From Symbiodinium kawagutii (taxonomy: Eukaryota; Sar; Dinophyceae; Suessiales; Symbiodiniaceae), in assembly GCA_009767595.1 (NCBI GenBank), contig VSDK01018932.1:17501-81500 (forward strand): a stretch of DNA of 64,000 nucleotides, in the 5' to 3' direction. Positions 61,767 through 64,000 of the stretch are shown here, piece by piece. Under the pieces are notes generated by a model, which was given only the letters and a program-made list of their open reading frames with translations, had not been told where the DNA came from and made no database searches. Within the stretch, counting starts at the first letter, position 1. Every line of letters begins with the position of its first letter. Both the position numbers and the translations under genes were made by a program.

Positions 61767-62460
61767 GTTACGGTGCTTAGAGGTTCGTTGAGTGATGATG
61801 TCGTGGCTCAGGAGTGGTTGATAGTTCAGAGATGATGATTCATGCTTACATAGTGATTAAATGTGATTATTATAGATGATTGTTTGATAGATGCTTGATA
61901 GTTAATGGGTTGATAGTTGATTAATATTGATGCTCATCAAGACTACAGTGATGAATGCTTGATTCACAATTCATCAACGGGTCTTGGCTAACATTGTGAA
62001 TGCATAGTTGATTCATGATTGATGAACAGTTTATGAATGATCGATTGCTTTATATAATGTTGTTGATGATTTGATGAGCAGTCCGTTGATGGGATGGGTT
62101 ACTTCAGCAACGATCGGCCTAAGCGTATCTGGATCAAACTATTAACCATCATTGGCTGATGATTTCACCACCATTCATGTAACAAGGTCCAAACAGTTGT
62201 TGGATGTTACTGTGAATGGTGGCTTCACCATGCGTGTGTTTTTCATTTTGGACGACTATCATCACCACTATTAACCAACCATTCACCAATAATTTCACTG
62301 ACTAAACACGATTGGCCAACATAACAAACTACTAAACCCCTATTATCTACTGTATTGTTGATCACCCCTGTTAACCACTATTCTCAACCACTATTATCAG
62401 CCATGATCCCACGTAACAAACCATGACTTTACCACCGTCATTGCAACTAGGCCGTACTAG

Positions 62461-62530
62461 GCTGTCCGAGATCCCGGCCACGGCTGCACCAGAGCCCAAA
62501 TTCAGACCTCGGATTCGAGAAAAAAGGGCG
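62461..62530 (+). CDS. candidate exon, plus strand
   Basis: A 70-nt block with acceptor ACTAG|G and donor GCG|GTTTCT encoding LSEIPATAAPEPKFRPRIRE and KRA. Proline- and arginine-rich like neighbouring candidates. Unrecognised. Confidence 0.4.
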
Positions 62531-63227
62531 GTTTCTTTGATGGTTGCACCGGTTACTGATGATTGATGCTGGTTAAGGATGGCTCTTTGATTCTGAACAT
62601 TGAAGTTACTGGTGGTTGAATGAATGATGGTTCATCATGGTCTATAATGGTGAATTTTAGTAAATGATGGTTGATGAGGGAAAAGGATGGTTGATGATGG
62701 CTACTGAGTGCTAATGATGGTTGACGATGGCTACTAATGCTACTATGGTTAATACTCATATTGAGGATGGTGAATTCGGTGGTTAATCACGACTAGTTGA
62801 CCGTGAATGAAAGGCCGATGAAGCCGATGGTATGATGTGATATGTGTATGTACATATATCATATACATCTATATATGATGTACATATATGTATGATGGTA
62901 TGTAAATGGCAGACCATATACATACTTGTGTTCAAACATGTTTATGCATATGTGATTGATCATGGTTGTTTAGCAACCAATCAACACTTTTACCGATTCT
63001 CGACTATATATCGACTATCCAGCTGGGAGTTTCTGAAAATAGGGAACCCCAAAGCTATGGTTGGTTCATCCATTTTTCCATTCTCTGGCCAAAAGTTGGC
63101 TGGTTCGTCACTGCAAAAACGGATATTCATGGATGGTTTTGGGGAGAAACCACCATACTGACAGACCATGCAACCGCTTGCTGCGACCTGCACCCAAGAT
63201 CGACCAGCGCTTTTTTTCCACCGGCAG

Positions 63228-63270
63228 TCCCGAACGCGGCAGTCGCCGCGTTTCTCTGGAGGAGCTGGAG
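63228..63270 (+). CDS. candidate exon, plus strand
   Basis: Preceded by a T7 tract (GCGCTTTTTTTCCACCGGCAG) and followed by GAG|GTACTGG. One frame reads PERGSRRVSLEELE, another SRTRQSPRFSGGAG. The pyrimidine tract supports the plus strand. Confidence 0.4.
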
Positions 63271-63690
63271 GTACTGGAGCTGGCACTCTGCAGACCTGTG
63301 CTATAACCGTGGGATGATCCAACCTGGGTAGTGAATTGTAACTACTGGTGATGTAACTACTGGGGATGTAACTAGTTGTTGTGATGTAACTAGTTACATC
63401 CATTGTGAATTGTGACTAGTTATCCTTGATAGTAACTGGGGATGTAACTACTTATCCTTGTGATGTAACTATCCATTGGGGAATAGTCATATTGATCCTG
63501 TGTGCTACCTTGGTACTATCCTTATATTGGTACTGTAACTCTTAATAACTAGGATAGCAACTAGTTATCCTTGTAGCTTCTATAGGTGCCCGGTTGCCCG
63601 GTGCCACTTACACAGTGGTACCCCCCACAAAAAACACTCACAAACTTAGGTTGGTTCATTAGGGAAGTACGAGGGTATAGAAAATGTAGC

Positions 63691-63801
63691 CATATGGTGG
63701 TTTCTCAAAATAGGGGTGCCCACAAATGGTTGGTTTATTACTATAAATGTTTAATAGAGAATGATTTGGGGGGTCCCCTACTTTGAGAAACCACCATATA
63801 G
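63691..63801. mobile_element. family A inverted-repeat element, best-preserved copy
   Basis: The ends are CATATGGTGGTTTCTCAAAA and TTTGAGAAACCACCATATAG, a near-perfect terminal inverted repeat of about 27 bp extending through TAGGGG. The centre reads TTGGTTTATTACTATAAATG. About 110 bp in all. Confidence 0.92.
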
Positions 63802-64000
63802 ATGGCTTATAAACCAACCCAACTGTTCACCAGGGGGGTACCACTCTGTAAGTGATGAATGACTACAGGGTTGAAAGAAGGAAGAACCAATGGGGAGATG
63901 TAGGGTCGAAATAACCAACCATCAACGGGAAATGGACTAACATTAATTAGGATTGAAATAGTCAACAAGCAACAGGAAATACAAAGTATAATGACGGTTG

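Overview
The window looks like nuclear DNA of a dinoflagellate alga. Four signs support this. Protein-coding blocks are tiny GC-rich islands set in long AT-rich introns. Introns use GT, GC and GA donors with an AG|G acceptor. The one gene identified by homology is a plastid isoprenoid (MEP pathway) enzyme. A LINE-like retroelement carries a cytosine DNA methyltransferase, a combination reported from dinoflagellates. The genus cannot be named from this sequence.

Left part (about 2-36 kb, minus strand). One gene, 1-deoxy-D-xylulose 5-phosphate reductoisomerase (DXR/IspC), is broken into micro-exons of 26-69 nt separated by introns of about 1-4 kb. Thirteen exons between 26,347 and 3,419 hold only 579 coding nt in 22.9 kb, yet join in frame and follow the DXR family from the NADPH-binding GSTGSIG motif, through LANKE and the catalytic DSEH motif, to ILTGSGG. 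Further upstream exons add an N-terminal leader that resembles a plastid-targeting region. The 3' third of the gene (metal-binding second Glu, C-terminal domain) was not found and probably lies off the left edge. The introns carry arrays of tandem repeats, an inverted satellite and many short inverted-repeat elements.

Right part (about 37.8-63.3 kb). GC-rich islands with exon-like ends are best read on the plus strand. They suggest a second, divergently transcribed gene with micro-exons; its product is not recognised and strand and frame are uncertain.

Inside that region lies a complete, apparently intact 10.26 kb non-LTR retroelement on the minus strand (46,496-56,757). It is flanked by a 12-bp direct repeat and sits inside a short inverted-repeat element. 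It has three open frames in order: a C5-cytosine DNA methyltransferase, a 998-residue protein with a C-terminal coiled coil, and a ~1,793-residue APE endonuclease / reverse transcriptase / zinc-finger / RNase H polyprotein. The first two overlap by 17 nt; the last two are 27 nt apart.

Four families of ~80-130 bp inverted-repeat (MITE or introner-like) elements are scattered through non-coding DNA. Two assembly gaps are present (27,774-27,804 and 61,030-61,039). No rRNA, tRNA, CRISPR or spliced-leader gene was recognised.
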